Counted from the stretch's first letter, positions 9,637 through 18,921 are shown. The stretch: DNA of 22,681 nt from Conidiobolus incongruus B7586 (GCA_000697335.1 JNEM01007673.1:1-22681); one strand, 5' to 3'. Made by a program: numbers and translations. The notes: a model not told the origin generated them from the letters alone.

Positions 9637-11523
9637 ATGTTGACTAATTTGCTAAAATTCACTCAATCAAAAACTGTTTCAGTATATTCAAAAGTTTTAT
9701 TTACAAAAAATATACAGTGTAGTATATCCTCAAATCCTATATTGTATTCAAGGGAACGTAAAAAAGTTCAATACTCATCCCTTCACAAACATTTAAAGCA
9801 TGATATTTTAACAGGGAGTGAAAGACGTCGTAAATTGGTGAAGGAAGCCAAGAAGCAATCACATAGGACGACACCTGTCAGTAAGAATACTCGAGGATTC
9901 ATTCCAGCTAGATTCAAATTGCAGCAGATTCAGAACGATGCTAAAGTTAATAAATCGTCAGTGAGAGATCAAAGTGCTGGAGATGATCAGGAGAATGGAG
10001 ATCAGTCGCATTTTAGAAAATTCGACAAGTTTGAAATGCCTAGTGATCAAGTGTTAGAATCTATGCAGAAAACTGTCAAGCAGGCTTCTTTCAGCAAGAT
10101 GGGTTTGTTACCAGAGTTGGAGGAAGCTGTCGAATCTTTTTTGAAATTGCCTAAGGAAAAGTTGAAACCTACAGAAATTCAATCATTAGCTATCCCCGAA
10201 CTTTTGAAAACATCCTATTCTCATATTTTGGCTGCTGCTGAGACTGGAAGTGGTAAAACTTTGGCTTACTTGATTCCTACAATTCAGAAGTTGAAGGAGG
10301 AAGAATTGGCCCATTCTAATGTGGATGAAGCTCGATCTAAAGATCAACTTAAGAGTCAAGATCAACTTGAGATAGATGAGGAATTCGATGAACTTGAAGA
10401 ATTTGATAGATTGGAAAGAGGTAATCATATTTTGAGTCAAAAAGAACTTCAACTCTTAACTACTACATCCGTTCGTAAACTCAATCGTCCCAGATCTATT
10501 ATTCTTGTCCCAAGCAGACAATTGGCTGAGCAAGTATTTGCTGTGGCTAAACATATGAGTAGAATCGTTAAGTTCCGTACCATCTTGGCAACTAGTCAAA
10601 CTGTAAGAAAAGATCTCAATCGTAAACTTACAATGCCAGTGGATATGCTCATTACCACTCCTGCAAGTTTGATTCGTTTGCTCAATGATGGCACTTTAAG
10701 TTTATCTCACTCTCGTTACATCACGATCGACGAAGCTGATACCATGTTTGAAAAAGGGTTCGGCAACGACGTATCATCGTTACTCCACCAAATCCAAGCA
10801 TCATGCAAATCTCAAAAGCAGCCCTATCAAATCAGTATCGTATCTGCCACAATCCCTAAACAGATGTTAGATTTACTTAACAAGCGATTCCCAGACCTTC
10901 TCCACATCACCACTCCAACTCTTCATAAAGCCGTGCCTAACTGTCGTCAACACTTCATTGATCTCAAGCACTACCAGGGCAACCGTACTCTCGCCTTGTT
11001 CGACGCTTTAAGAAATTTTGAAATTAGAAAATCCGCTACAGCTACCAAAAAGTTGAGAGATAGAACCCTCATATTCTGTAATACTCGCAAAGGTGCCATG
11101 CTGACCTATCGAGCACTCAAGGACAAGGGCATTTCCGCACTATGTCTGTATGGTGGTGTTCCCTCACCAGTGGATCCTCCTAGCGATAAGGCCCAAGTGC
11201 AACAGTTTCTCAATCCCGACATTGCCGAGGTTATTTCCACATCCGCGAGATCTTCAAACTCCCTTCAACCTAAATCCAACACTGATGAGCAGCCCAAAAT
11301 CTTGGTATGCACAGACATTGCATCCCGAGGACTCGATACCACCAATGTGAACCACGTCATTCTATACGATTTCCCTACGACCGTTGTCGATTACCTCCAT
11401 CGCATTGGACGTACAGCTAGAGCTGGACGCGTCGGAACAGTTACCTGTCTTATCGGTAAAAAAGATCGCAATTTGGCCGAACGTATCAAAAGATCTGTAA
11501 AAACTAACAATGTATTAAGTTAA
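9637..11523 (+). CDS. MRH4: Mitochondrial DEAD-box RNA helicase, MRH4-like
   Basis: This 628-residue ATP-dependent RNA helicase is of the fungal MRH4 type. In yeast that protein acts in mitochondria on the large-subunit rRNA during late ribosome assembly. The first 50 or so residues are rich in Lys, Arg, Ser and Thr and poor in acidic residues, as in a matrix-targeting presequence. The core motifs are in order: Q motif P-T-E-I-Q 178-182, Walker A A-E-T-G-S-G-K-T with Lys207, Ia as P-S-R-Q-L-A 292-297, D-E-A-D 365-368, S-A-T 403-405, IV around 478-483, V from Asp560 to Asp567, and VI H-R-I-G-R-T-A-R-A-G-R 588-598. The P-S-R-Q-L-A and T-T-P-A-S forms depart from the usual P-T-R-E-L-A and T-P-G-R, and this divergence is typical of the MRH4 branch. 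An acidic, Gln/Asp/Leu-rich insert lies between motifs I and Ia (about 225-270). The gene is a single exon, and the ATG has A at -3. Codon choice shifts from A/T-ending to C-ending in the last 40 percent. Helicase identity is certain; the MRH4 assignment is likely. Confidence 0.93.
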   Translation: MLTNLLKFTQSKTVSVYSKVLFTKNIQCSISSNPILYSRERKKVQYSSLHKHLKHDILTGSERRRKLVKEAKKQSHRTTPVSKNTRGFIPARFKLQQIQNDAKVNKSSVRDQSAGDDQENGDQSHFRKFDKFEMPSDQVLESMQKTVKQASFSKMGLLPELEEAVESFLKLPKEKLKPTEIQSLAIPELLKTSYSHILAAAETGSGKTLAYLIPTIQKLKEEELAHSNVDEARSKDQLKSQDQLEIDEEFDELEEFDRLERGNHILSQKELQLLTTTSVRKLNRPRSIILVPSRQLAEQVFAVAKHMSRIVKFRTILATSQTVRKDLNRKLTMPVDMLITTPASLIRLLNDGTLSLSHSRYITIDEADTMFEKGFGNDVSSLLHQIQASCKSQKQPYQISIVSATIPKQMLDLLNKRFPDLLHITTPTLHKAVPNCRQHFIDLKHYQGNRTLALFDALRNFEIRKSATATKKLRDRTLIFCNTRKGAMLTYRALKDKGISALCLYGGVPSPVDPPSDKAQVQQFLNPDIAEVISTSARSSNSLQPKSNTDEQPKILVCTDIASRGLDTTNVNHVILYDFPTTVVDYLHRIGRTARAGRVGTVTCLIGKKDRNLAERIKRSVKTNNVLS

Positions 11524-11565
11524 ATTATTCACAAGTTTAATTAATTTATTTATAATTTTGTTATT

Positions 11566-11571
11566 AATAAA
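11566..11571 (+). terminator. Poly(A) signal of the MRH4-like gene
   Basis: AATAAA lies 43 bp after the TAA stop, at a plausible distance for 3' end formation. The hexamer is frequent by chance in this DNA. Confidence 0.4.
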
Positions 11572-12033
11572 CATTACATTTTGAATAGAATATAATTTTT
11601 TTATTATTGATTCATATACACCTTTAGTTTAATTTAATTTGAATATTATTAAACAGTTTATGAAATAATTTAAATTTATAAATATTTTTCTAAGAGCAAA
11701 TGTATTTAAATAGAAATTTATTTAATCACCGTTTTTGAGATGTTTATTGACTCTTCCAGAAAGTTTTCCATGACTATTTATAAATTAACCACATCAAATA
11801 ATGAAAAATTCTTTAATTTATAATATGAAATAAATTACTAAAGTGTCTAAATTTAACTGAAAATTGGTGGATTTTAATCAAATTCATTGACTATAAAATT
11901 TTATTCAAAACAATAATATTTTATTCATTATTTTAGTTCAATTCCTTTCTTTGACTCATTCAACAAATTGCAATAATTCATTATTTTATTATTATTATTC
12001 ATCTCCCAAAAACTTTAAATAATTTGAATATAA
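11572..12033. other. AT-rich spacer, nothing recognised
   Basis: This is the 3' flank of the MRH4-like gene. All frames are interrupted and I see no repeat or RNA structure of note. Confidence 0.6.
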
Positions 12034-12811
12034 AATACTTTTCTGACATTGCTATTTGAAGTTGATATTAGTATAAGTGAATTTCCAAATTTGAGATATT
12101 GAAGTTATGTAAGTGATACGTCTGAAAGAGGTTAACAGCCTAATTATAGTTTACATTGTGATTTCATGCTTGCTCATAGTATTATTATAAGCAAGTTTTT
12201 ATTTTATATTTTTATTTTAAATGATATTTAAAATGCTCTAGATCAGAAGGCACAGATTCACCAATTGCAAAGGTAAATATAAATTACAAAATTATATATT
12301 AATAATACTAATGTCAACGTTAGAAAAAATTTATTATTATGATCAAGTAGCAAAGTTTTATAAGTATTGCGAGCTAAAAATCAAGAATTAGTTCAAAATA
12401 ACACCTCATTAAAAGCTGAAAAATGTTCATTTCACACAAAAGATATGATTTGAGATACTCTAAAGGGAGCTTTGATATTGATATAGTATCGAGAGTAAGT
12501 ATACCTACATTGATTTAAATTTGTTGTATTATCCAATTGTTATTATTCAGGATATATATAGATATATTGAAGACATAGAAGCATCTAAACTCCATACTGA
12601 AATTGATCTATTAAATTAAAGCATTCATCTCACATTATTATTTTATTTTGCCAGTCAATTAATCTACATCCTACTTAAATAATTTGTCGATATTAATCTT
12701 TATTTTTAGATCCTCCAAAAGTTCCCATCATATCATTCAGGTCAGTTGATTGTAAATTTATAATTTTTGTTATTTGGCTTTATTATTAGCAATGAAAATT
12801 CATCAACTTAG
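12034..12811 (+). pseudogene. Probable decayed gene with several short introns
   Basis: Coding-like blocks alternate with intron-like blocks. A frame open from 12034 carries one TGA (12100) and ends at 12133. An intron-like block at 12273-12323 has donor GTAAAT, branch-site-like TACTAAT about 12 bases from its end, and acceptor TTAG. A 24-codon block from ATG 12423 to 12494 joins in phase, across a 56-bp intron (GTAAGT ... TTCAG, 12495-12550), to a 22-codon block ending at TAA 12617. A further 31-bp block (12710-12740), a 49-bp intron (12741-12789) and a short last block ending at TAG 12809 also keep one frame. Between 12330 and 12425 the best coding-like sequence changes frame, and no usable GT donor is visible after the 12551 exon. 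The predicted peptides are rich in Lys, Glu, Asn, Gln and Leu, as in a coiled coil; I recognise no family. It could be a pseudogene or an intron-rich gene I cannot assemble. The other genes here have no introns, which makes this block stand out. Confidence 0.35.
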
Positions 12812-13761
12812 TAACAGATTAAATCAAATTCAAATGTCACTATTCGTCATTTGTTCCTGACTGTGCATATTCCAGGAACTTCAAAATTTATGAAGAACAA
12901 AACTAGTCAATCCAAGCTTAGCCGACTTTGATTTCAATTGTAAATTTGTTATTATAAGATATTTTCTTTGATTATAAGTTTATTAGTTTCTAAAATTTCC
13001 GTAGGATTGATTGTTTGATTAAATGACTTAGTTGCATTTTAATATTTCCTTATTATTTTAGTAATATTCAAGTAGTTTGTTATCCTTGATCTACAAATAT
13101 TTTAATATCAAATTCATTTCCTTAATGATTCTTTCATACCTGTTAGCTGTATCTATACATTAAAGTATACCATTTTTGGATTTTAACATTATTCGTTTTA
13201 TTTTATCTATCTAAATTATCAAGAATTAATTCAATTATAAATCTATATATTTTATATATCTCCAAACAATTAGTTAATAATTTTTCATAAAATAATCAAA
13301 TTATATTAATTTCAAAATCCTCATGTCAATTTTCATTAATATAAATACCTATTCCAATTTCATGAAATGTGATAATTGATATAGGAAAAGAGTTACCTAT
13401 AGTTACCTATAGTTACAAACAAAATCAGCAGAAGATCGCTCTAGGTATAGAATATTATTTTTTAATATGTAATATCAAAACTCCAATATGAAATAATAAT
13501 ATAAATTAAATATATTTAAGTAATTTTGATTTATTTTTAAATGATTAATAATTATATCTAAGAATGTCGATGTACTTAGGAAGGTAATTAATCCAATTAA
13601 CATCTAGTCTTACTAAACTTTGGTACATAAATTAAATTTTGAACCATATTTAGTGAATTATATTTTTATAAAACTTAAATACTCTAAAATATATTATTAA
13701 CTTGAATTAGTATAATTGAAAAGATTGACAATATCGAAAAGAGTTTTTATAATTAACAAAT
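12812..13761. other. AT-rich spacer with a short tandem repeat
   Basis: No gene is supported. It contains the 10-bp tandem repeat at 13391-13416 and an ATG-led 7-codon stretch at 13565 followed by GTAATT, which is too short to call. Confidence 0.55.
13391..13416. repeat. 10-bp tandem repeat, 2.6 copies
   Basis: The unit AGTTACCTAT is repeated perfectly twice and then starts a third time (AGTTAC). It is richer in C than its surroundings. It may be a slippage product or a protein-binding array; no nearby intact gene is obvious. Confidence 0.85.
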
Positions 13762-14067
13762 ATGGATACCTCACAATATTTACATCAATTTGAATATCAA
13801 ATAGATTATCCCAGATAACATATTAAAAGTTCCTTATTATTTTTCTATAATATTGTAAATAATCAAGATAATTGAAAAATATCTCAACTCAATCAAGCAT
13901 CAAAACAATGGTATACAATGATATCATTTAACACATTTTTCGATCATAATATTCTCGATTTTAATTGGATAATAAATATAATCAAAATTGAGAAAAAAAT
14001 TTCTAAAATAAATCCAGAACAAAATTATAATGACGCAAATTTGATACAGAATATTAATTCTATTTGA
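13762..14067 (+). pseudogene. Possible relic of a coding sequence
   Basis: One plus-strand frame starting with ATG at 13762 runs 101 codons to TGA at 14065 with only two internal stops (13816 and 13873). Its last 63 codons are open and include two Trp and mixed polar residues, with codons such as CTC, GAC and GCA that are unusual in this spacer. No family is recognised. By my estimate a run like this could arise about once in a window of this size and composition, so support is weak. Confidence 0.18.
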
Positions 14068-15408
14068 AACTTTGTAGGAGTTTTTTTAGGGTATTAATAG
14101 TGCAGAATGAGGTTTTAAATTTGATTTTTTTTGATAATTTTAACCAATAATTTTGATTTTTAACTCGGCATTTAAAAAGTATTTTTGAATTTGGAATAAT
14201 AATAGGGAATTTTTTTTTTGAAAATTTTAAAAATTTTAAATATAAATTAATTCAAGAAATTAAACATAAATTTTGATAAGTATTATCTGGCCTCATTATT
14301 ATATAATAGTTTATATACATATATTAGATTATATATAAGATATAGATAGACTCTAAACATTTAGATATTATATTAGTATTTATTTGATGTCTATTTTTAA
14401 TTCAAGTTCAAGTTGATATTATTGTATTAAATTAATTTTGGAATTTCATAAATGCAAAATATTTGGAAATTATTAACTTAAGCATCAAATAAGAAAATAC
14501 TTTTATGCATTTTTTAACACTGTCAAATATGTTCTTTTATATATATATGAAATCCAAAACTCTTTTGTATATTTTGGATATCGAATATTTAGTACTAGTT
14601 ATCACATCGTTCAACAATATTTGTCATGAAAATATTACAAACCTATTCATAATATACAATATATAAATATATTATTAATGTATAACGAAATTAGAGCTAC
14701 AATATATTTATTGTATCATTTCAAATTTGAGACATATATAATAATAGACAAAAATAAGACATTGGACTTAGGGTTAGCTTTAGTTTCCATCCAACAGGGA
14801 TCAAATTATAGTATTTTTAGATATGGTATGGTTAATATGATTTATGGTTTACGATTTATCTTTTTAAAACATTATATTTATATTAGATATTTTATTAAAT
14901 ATAAATATAATAGTTTGATTTATCCTTAATATCGCAATATTTTTAATTTAACATCTAATTACTATTACCTTGAATTTTTATACTAATTTTAATTAAATAT
15001 AATATACAATGACAGGTGTAATTCGATATCTTACATTAAAGATTAAGATCGATCAACTATACAACATTAGCTAAACAAAAAGATAAAATAGTATTTAATT
15101 ATCAAATAATTCACTATTTTGAAGAAATTATCTCGAAAAATTTGGACAATTTATCCTATTCAATTGTAAATTTGTTTCAAATTTAATTTTATCTTATATC
15201 CAATTTTCTTAAATTATATTTAAAATTACAAGGAAAGAGAATTTCAGTATTGAATTTTTAATATAGAATTGTAGTTCCTATGATATTATTTGACCCATAT
15301 ATTATATTTTAGAGATTAAATATAAGAGAATATTCACTGTAGTATTTGTGAATATTATGGAAATCGAATGAAAGTACCATAAAGAGGATCATGTTCTTTT
15401 TATCTATG
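14068..15408. other. AT-rich spacer, no convincing gene
   Basis: An 83-codon frame at 14678-14929 looks like chance: it is dominated by Ile, Tyr, Phe, Leu and Lys from AT-rich codons. A small stop-free frame near 15009-15071 and another near 15045-15185 are similarly weak. A 9-bp inverted repeat at 15329-15356 lies near the start of the upstream region of the zinc-finger gene. Confidence 0.55.
15329..15356. repeat. 9-bp perfect inverted repeat
   Basis: AATATTCAC at 15329-15337 is mirrored by GTGAATATT at 15348-15356 with a 10-bp spacer, about one helical turn. This spacing suits a dimeric DNA-binding protein. It lies 385 bp before the zinc-finger gene start. It could be an operator-like site or chance. 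Confidence 0.6.
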
Positions 15409-15409
15409 C

Positions 15410-15478
15410 ATGAAACAACCTTCCCCATCTTGGATTAAATCGATAGAAAAATAAATATATTGTGTTTGATTGTTTCAT
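15410..15478. promoter_or_regulatory. Inverted pair of pheromone-response-element-like motifs
   Basis: ATGAAACA at 15410-15417 and its reverse complement TGTTTCAT at 15471-15478 match the Ste12-type pheromone response element of budding yeasts. They lie 260-330 bp upstream of the zinc-finger gene. A stress-element-like CCCCT (15510-15514) sits between them and the TATA box. The pair suggests control by a mating or filamentation MAP-kinase pathway; this is inference from motif matches only. Confidence 0.35.
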
Positions 15479-15548
15479 GTTTCAAAAATAATCAAAATAA
15501 TTTTTACTCCCCCTGACCTTACTTTAAACTTTATTTAATCTAATCAAA

Positions 15549-15556
15549 TATAAATA
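15549..15556 (+). promoter_or_regulatory. TATA box of the zinc-finger gene
   Basis: TATAAATA, a full TATA-box match, lies 185 bp before the ATG. Transcription from about 40-100 bp downstream would give a leader of roughly 90-150 nucleotides that contains the short upstream ORF at 15686. Confidence 0.45.
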
Positions 15557-15685
15557 CCATATTCAAGTCAAAGGGTTGTTGACTGCATTCATTTTGTAAT
15601 AGATTTCAACCTGTTATTTGAATCGGATTTTGAAACTTTGGCTTAGTTTCTTGGTTATTATATATCACTCTAACATAATTAGTAC

Positions 15686-15694
15686 ATGGTATAA
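15686..15694 (+). promoter_or_regulatory. Minimal upstream ORF (two codons) in the zinc-finger gene leader
   Basis: ATG GTA TAA occurs 46 bp before the main start and should be inside the leader. Its ATG has A at -2 and G at +4 but T at -3, so initiation would be weak. Such a short reading frame could lower translation of the regulator or permit reinitiation; no direct evidence. Confidence 0.35.
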
Positions 15695-15740
15695 AAGGTT
15701 ATCGATAGTGGCGCTAGTTAAAGTGAATATTATTTGTACT

Positions 15741-16769
15741 ATGGATAATAGCCATGGTTCAGCTGAGCCAGTTTGTACTGAGGCTATGAATCAATTATTG
15801 CAGCTAAATGATAATACTCAATCTAGTATACATGTAATGAATCAATCGAATCTAGTACCAGATATATCTTCTAATAATCCATATCTTATTAATAACAAAA
15901 ATGACTCAAAATCAATCCTAGCTTCACCAAATACCAATACTTCTACCTTTTCTACTCATTCATCAATTGGACTATATCCAATTCAAAATCAACTTGTCTC
16001 TCAATATCATGATCCAATATATCATTTATCCAATCAAGTCCCTTCGAATCAGTCTATGTCAATTAATCCTGAATACTATAATATATCTACTAAACCAGAA
16101 CCAGCAATTCTCCCCAGCCCTAGACAATATTCATATCTCTCAGTACCAGATCCACCTCCGCCTCTACCTTTACCTCTAGGACTTCAGACTGAATTACCAA
16201 GGCCTGTACAGTCATTAACTTGGCCATTACCAATATATCCACTTCCAGAATATCAAGACACAAATCAATTGAATCAACAACACCACATATTGTCAAATAT
16301 ACCAACTCAAATATCTATTACAAACAATGTATCAGGTTTAACCCCGCAGACTTATAAACCGGAATTATCCATTAATCCGACCTTCAATTCAGAAGTTCGA
16401 CAACCGCCATTTATTCCAACTTTACACAGTCAAACTATAGCTGAAACGCTGATTCCGCCGCTTATTGATAATTCAAGCTTATCAAGTCCAGGAATATATC
16501 CACTAGCTGAAGTTACTAATCTCACTACATTACCAAATTCTAAACCAATTTTAACAAATTCTGGACCATTCAAATGCAATGAATGTCCTCTTACATTCAA
16601 TCGTAAAAATAGTCTGAGGCGGCATAAACTACTCCACAAAGGAGATAAGCCATTTCACTGCATTCCATGCAACAAAAGATTCTCAAGGTTAGATATATTC
16701 AAGCGACATCAAAGCAGCAGAAAGTGTATTGAACTCACAAATCAATATAAAACTCTTTCAAAAAAATGA
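15741..16769 (+). CDS. C2H2-type zinc-finger transcription factor
   Basis: This is a 342-residue protein, probably nuclear and DNA-binding. Residues 1 to about 270 are low-complexity, rich in Asn, Gln, Ser, Pro, Thr and Ile, with a Pro/Leu run at 137-148; they resemble a disordered activation region. Two tandem fingers close the protein. Finger 1 is a normal C2H2 (Cys279, Cys282, His295, His299). It is joined by H-K-G-D-K-P-F, a variant of the common T-G-E-K-P linker, to finger 2, where the last ligand is a cysteine five residues on (Cys307, Cys310, His323, Cys329: C2HC). The finger helices start R-K-N-S-L-R-R and R-L-D-I-F-K-R, with Arg at -1 and +6 in both, which favours G-rich sites. The start is the first ATG in frame (A at -3, G at +4); the frame is open farther upstream only through a TTG. 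There is no intron. Codon use is more AT-rich than in the dehydrogenase, as expected of a low-level regulator. Only the fingers are diagnostic, so I give no symbol and its targets are unknown. Confidence 0.88.
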   Translation: MDNSHGSAEPVCTEAMNQLLQLNDNTQSSIHVMNQSNLVPDISSNNPYLINNKNDSKSILASPNTNTSTFSTHSSIGLYPIQNQLVSQYHDPIYHLSNQVPSNQSMSINPEYYNISTKPEPAILPSPRQYSYLSVPDPPPPLPLPLGLQTELPRPVQSLTWPLPIYPLPEYQDTNQLNQQHHILSNIPTQISITNNVSGLTPQTYKPELSINPTFNSEVRQPPFIPTLHSQTIAETLIPPLIDNSSLSSPGIYPLAEVTNLTTLPNSKPILTNSGPFKCNECPLTFNRKNSLRRHKLLHKGDKPFHCIPCNKRFSRLDIFKRHQSSRKCIELTNQYKTLSKK

Positions 16770-16773
16770 TTAA

Positions 16774-16792
16774 ATATATATATATATATATA
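16774..16792. repeat. (AT)n microsatellite after the zinc-finger gene
   Basis: An AT dinucleotide tract begins five bases after the TGA stop, so it probably lies in the 3' untranslated region. A second tract follows at 16825-16850. Confidence 0.85.
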
Positions 16793-16794
16793 TT

Positions 16795-16800
16795 AATAAA
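16795..16800 (+). terminator. Poly(A)-like signal of the zinc-finger gene
   Basis: AATAAA 26 bp after the stop, between two AT tracts; AT-rich tracts themselves can act as efficiency elements in fungal 3' ends. Weak because the surroundings are nearly pure A and T. Confidence 0.3.
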
Positions 16801-16824
16801 AAATATATTCAAAAGTTATTATCA

Positions 16825-16850
<26 letters not shown>
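16825..16850. repeat. (AT)13 microsatellite
   Basis: Thirteen perfect AT units, self-complementary and able to form a hairpin, 56 bp after the stop of the zinc-finger gene. Likely length-variable. Confidence 0.9.
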
Positions 16851-16856
<6 letters not shown>

Positions 16857-18550
16857 AATTTTATAAAAATTATTTTATTATAAATTTTTAATATTATTAT
16901 ATTTAAAATTAGAAAAAAAATTTTTTCAAAATGAAAAAAAAAATTATAATATCTAATTCCAAAATCAAACTAACTATATTTAATATCTATACAAATATAC
17001 TCCCTTACTATATCCTTTTTAAGTAATGAAATCATTTTTTATTTGTTAAAATAGCTTCTATTTTACCGTTTGAGTATTTATTTAGGATAAGTGTCATGAA
17101 TTTTTCTAAGGTAAGAATTGATAATTTATTTAGATTTGTATTATTTGTATAAAATAAATATGAGCGTAAATTGAGGTCAAATTTTTTTAATAAATAAATA
17201 TTATTTTAATAGGAGAATGAATGAATGAGATGAATAATTAATTTTTGTTGAATAATATCAAGTTAAATAAATATCTTCTTATGAAATATATATGATATAT
17301 ATTATAAATACCTAAATTTATCAATAATTACTTTAATAATATTCAATTATTTTAATATTTATTTATATAGAAAAATGAGTACTTGAGCAAATTTTTTCGA
17401 CATTTTCAATAATGGATATTTGACAGTTGATATTACTATTACATCATATTTTAAAACTTAATTGAATTACTTTTTAGTTTAATGATAGACTTTTATGCTT
17501 TAATTTATGATAAAAATATTTTGGAAAACTATGTAAAATAGGTATAATAGTGATTAGTTTATTGTAGTTAACAATATAATTTTAATACAACATTAATTTA
17601 AATCATTATATCATTCTAAGTTTTCTTCTTATCACATTGATATTTATCTTTAATACAAACACAGAAGATTTGATCAATCTGTAATAATTAGTTTATGTGA
17701 TGATAATAGTCATTTATAATTCAATTTAATTGACAAAAATATTATAATATTGAGTTTGATCTGATGAATTTTCTTATTGTATATATACTCGCAAAATTTT
17801 GAGAAATGATATTGAGAATTCTACTATATTATTAAAACCAATACTCAAAATGGCAAAAATGAAACTAGATTAATATGAAGAGAATTTTAAGTTGATGAAT
17901 TTAAAGTTAATATTTTGAAAAAAATATATAAATTTAATGAAATGATTATCAAGACAAATTAAATGAAAATATTCAATATTTTAATTAAAATTAATCAAAA
18001 TTAGTAATTTTGAAACCAAAAAGTTTTTGGCATTTATTAAATTGTTAATGTCAAGAAAATCAGTGGTTCATTCTAATTCTAATATTAATCAATATATGCA
18101 AAATATAATTTTCATAAAATTTATAACATTTTTTTTAAATTATATTTAACTTTAATCATTATGAAAAATATTTAAATCTCATTATATACTATACATTTAT
18201 GATTGAAAGTAATTAACAAATATTCATTTTTTGGTTATTTAATAATTAGTGTACCATATAATTATTCATTTATTTTATATGGATTAAATATATAATAGAA
18301 TTTAGATTATTATTTGAGATTATTAATGAAATATATAAGGGGATTAATATTCAACATAAATGATAATGATATAGAGCTGTAATTATTAATGATTATTTAA
18401 ATAAAAATTGTATAGAAATATCAAACCTTTGAAAATTTAGTACTTTAAATGATCAAAAAGAGATTAGATTTGATTAGATATACGTCATTTTTCAAAAAGA
18501 TATATAACCCTGAATCTCAAAAACCACATGATTAAATTAATGAGACTCAG
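16851..18550. other. AT-rich spacer, no gene seen
   Basis: All frames are interrupted often and no protein, RNA or repeat signal stands out in these 1.7 kb. The composition is uniform, with scattered CpG. Confidence 0.65.
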
Positions 18551-18557
18551 TGATTTA

Positions 18558-18690
18558 ATTGGCCTAATTAGGTAAGTTATCCATTTTCAAGATCCCTGTA
18601 AAATTTATGCTCATGATAATTAATCAAACCAAATAATATAAAATTTTCAAATTAACAATAATAATTGGTATAATAAATAATTAATCCAAT
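18558..18690. promoter_or_regulatory. Cluster of CCAAT boxes before the dehydrogenase gene
   Basis: Three CCAAT pentamers lie 232-364 bp before the ATG: reversed copies at 18558-18562 and 18664-18668, and a forward CCAATCA at 18686-18692, which fits the HAP-complex consensus. HAP factors control respiratory and oxidative genes in fungi, which suits the product. Chance alone would give about half a copy in this span, so the cluster is only suggestive. Confidence 0.3.
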
Positions 18691-18921
18691 CATATTAATT
18701 ACTTAAAATTATTTCAAAATTTGTATTAATGCTTTTTTGTTTCATATGAATTTAAAAAGAGGCAAATGATTTAAATTCGCTTCAATTGTCAATGTTATAT
18801 TCATTACAAATTTATTAAGATTCAGCTCAAAGATTCTTTTTGCCTTTACAAATCTTTGTCACTTTTAGCTAAACAACTACTTCACTATCTTATTCTTAGT
18901 AAATCTAATACAAGTTTGAAA

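Noticed and set aside
13876-13950. Resemblance of a Q-A-S-K-Q-W stretch to a copia reverse transcriptase block
   Set aside because: The neighbouring conserved blocks of that family are absent, so the six-residue likeness is not evidence.
14768-14777. TTAGGGTTAG, telomere-like
   Set aside because: Fewer than two repeat units, inside a spacer; chance is sufficient.
14678-14929. 83-codon ATG-led frame
   Set aside because: Its residues are almost all those of AT-rich codons (Ile, Tyr, Phe, Leu, Lys, Asn), no motif is visible, and frames of this length are expected by chance in this composition.
15618-15740. Upstream extension of the zinc-finger protein
   Set aside because: It requires a TTG start; nuclear fungal genes start at ATG, and the ATG at 15741 has a good context.
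16430-16639. Minus-strand frame over the zinc-finger exon
   Set aside because: It is a shadow of the true coding strand, with no motif or start context of its own.
18571-18900. Possible 5' leader intron before the dehydrogenase (GTAAGT at 18572, AG at 18868 or 18899)
   Set aside because: There is only one good donor, no clear branch site, and a length well above that of the other intron-like blocks here.
18856-18921. 22-codon upstream extension of the dehydrogenase
   Set aside because: It requires a TTG start, and the ATG at 18922 directly precedes the cytochrome b5 domain with a good context.
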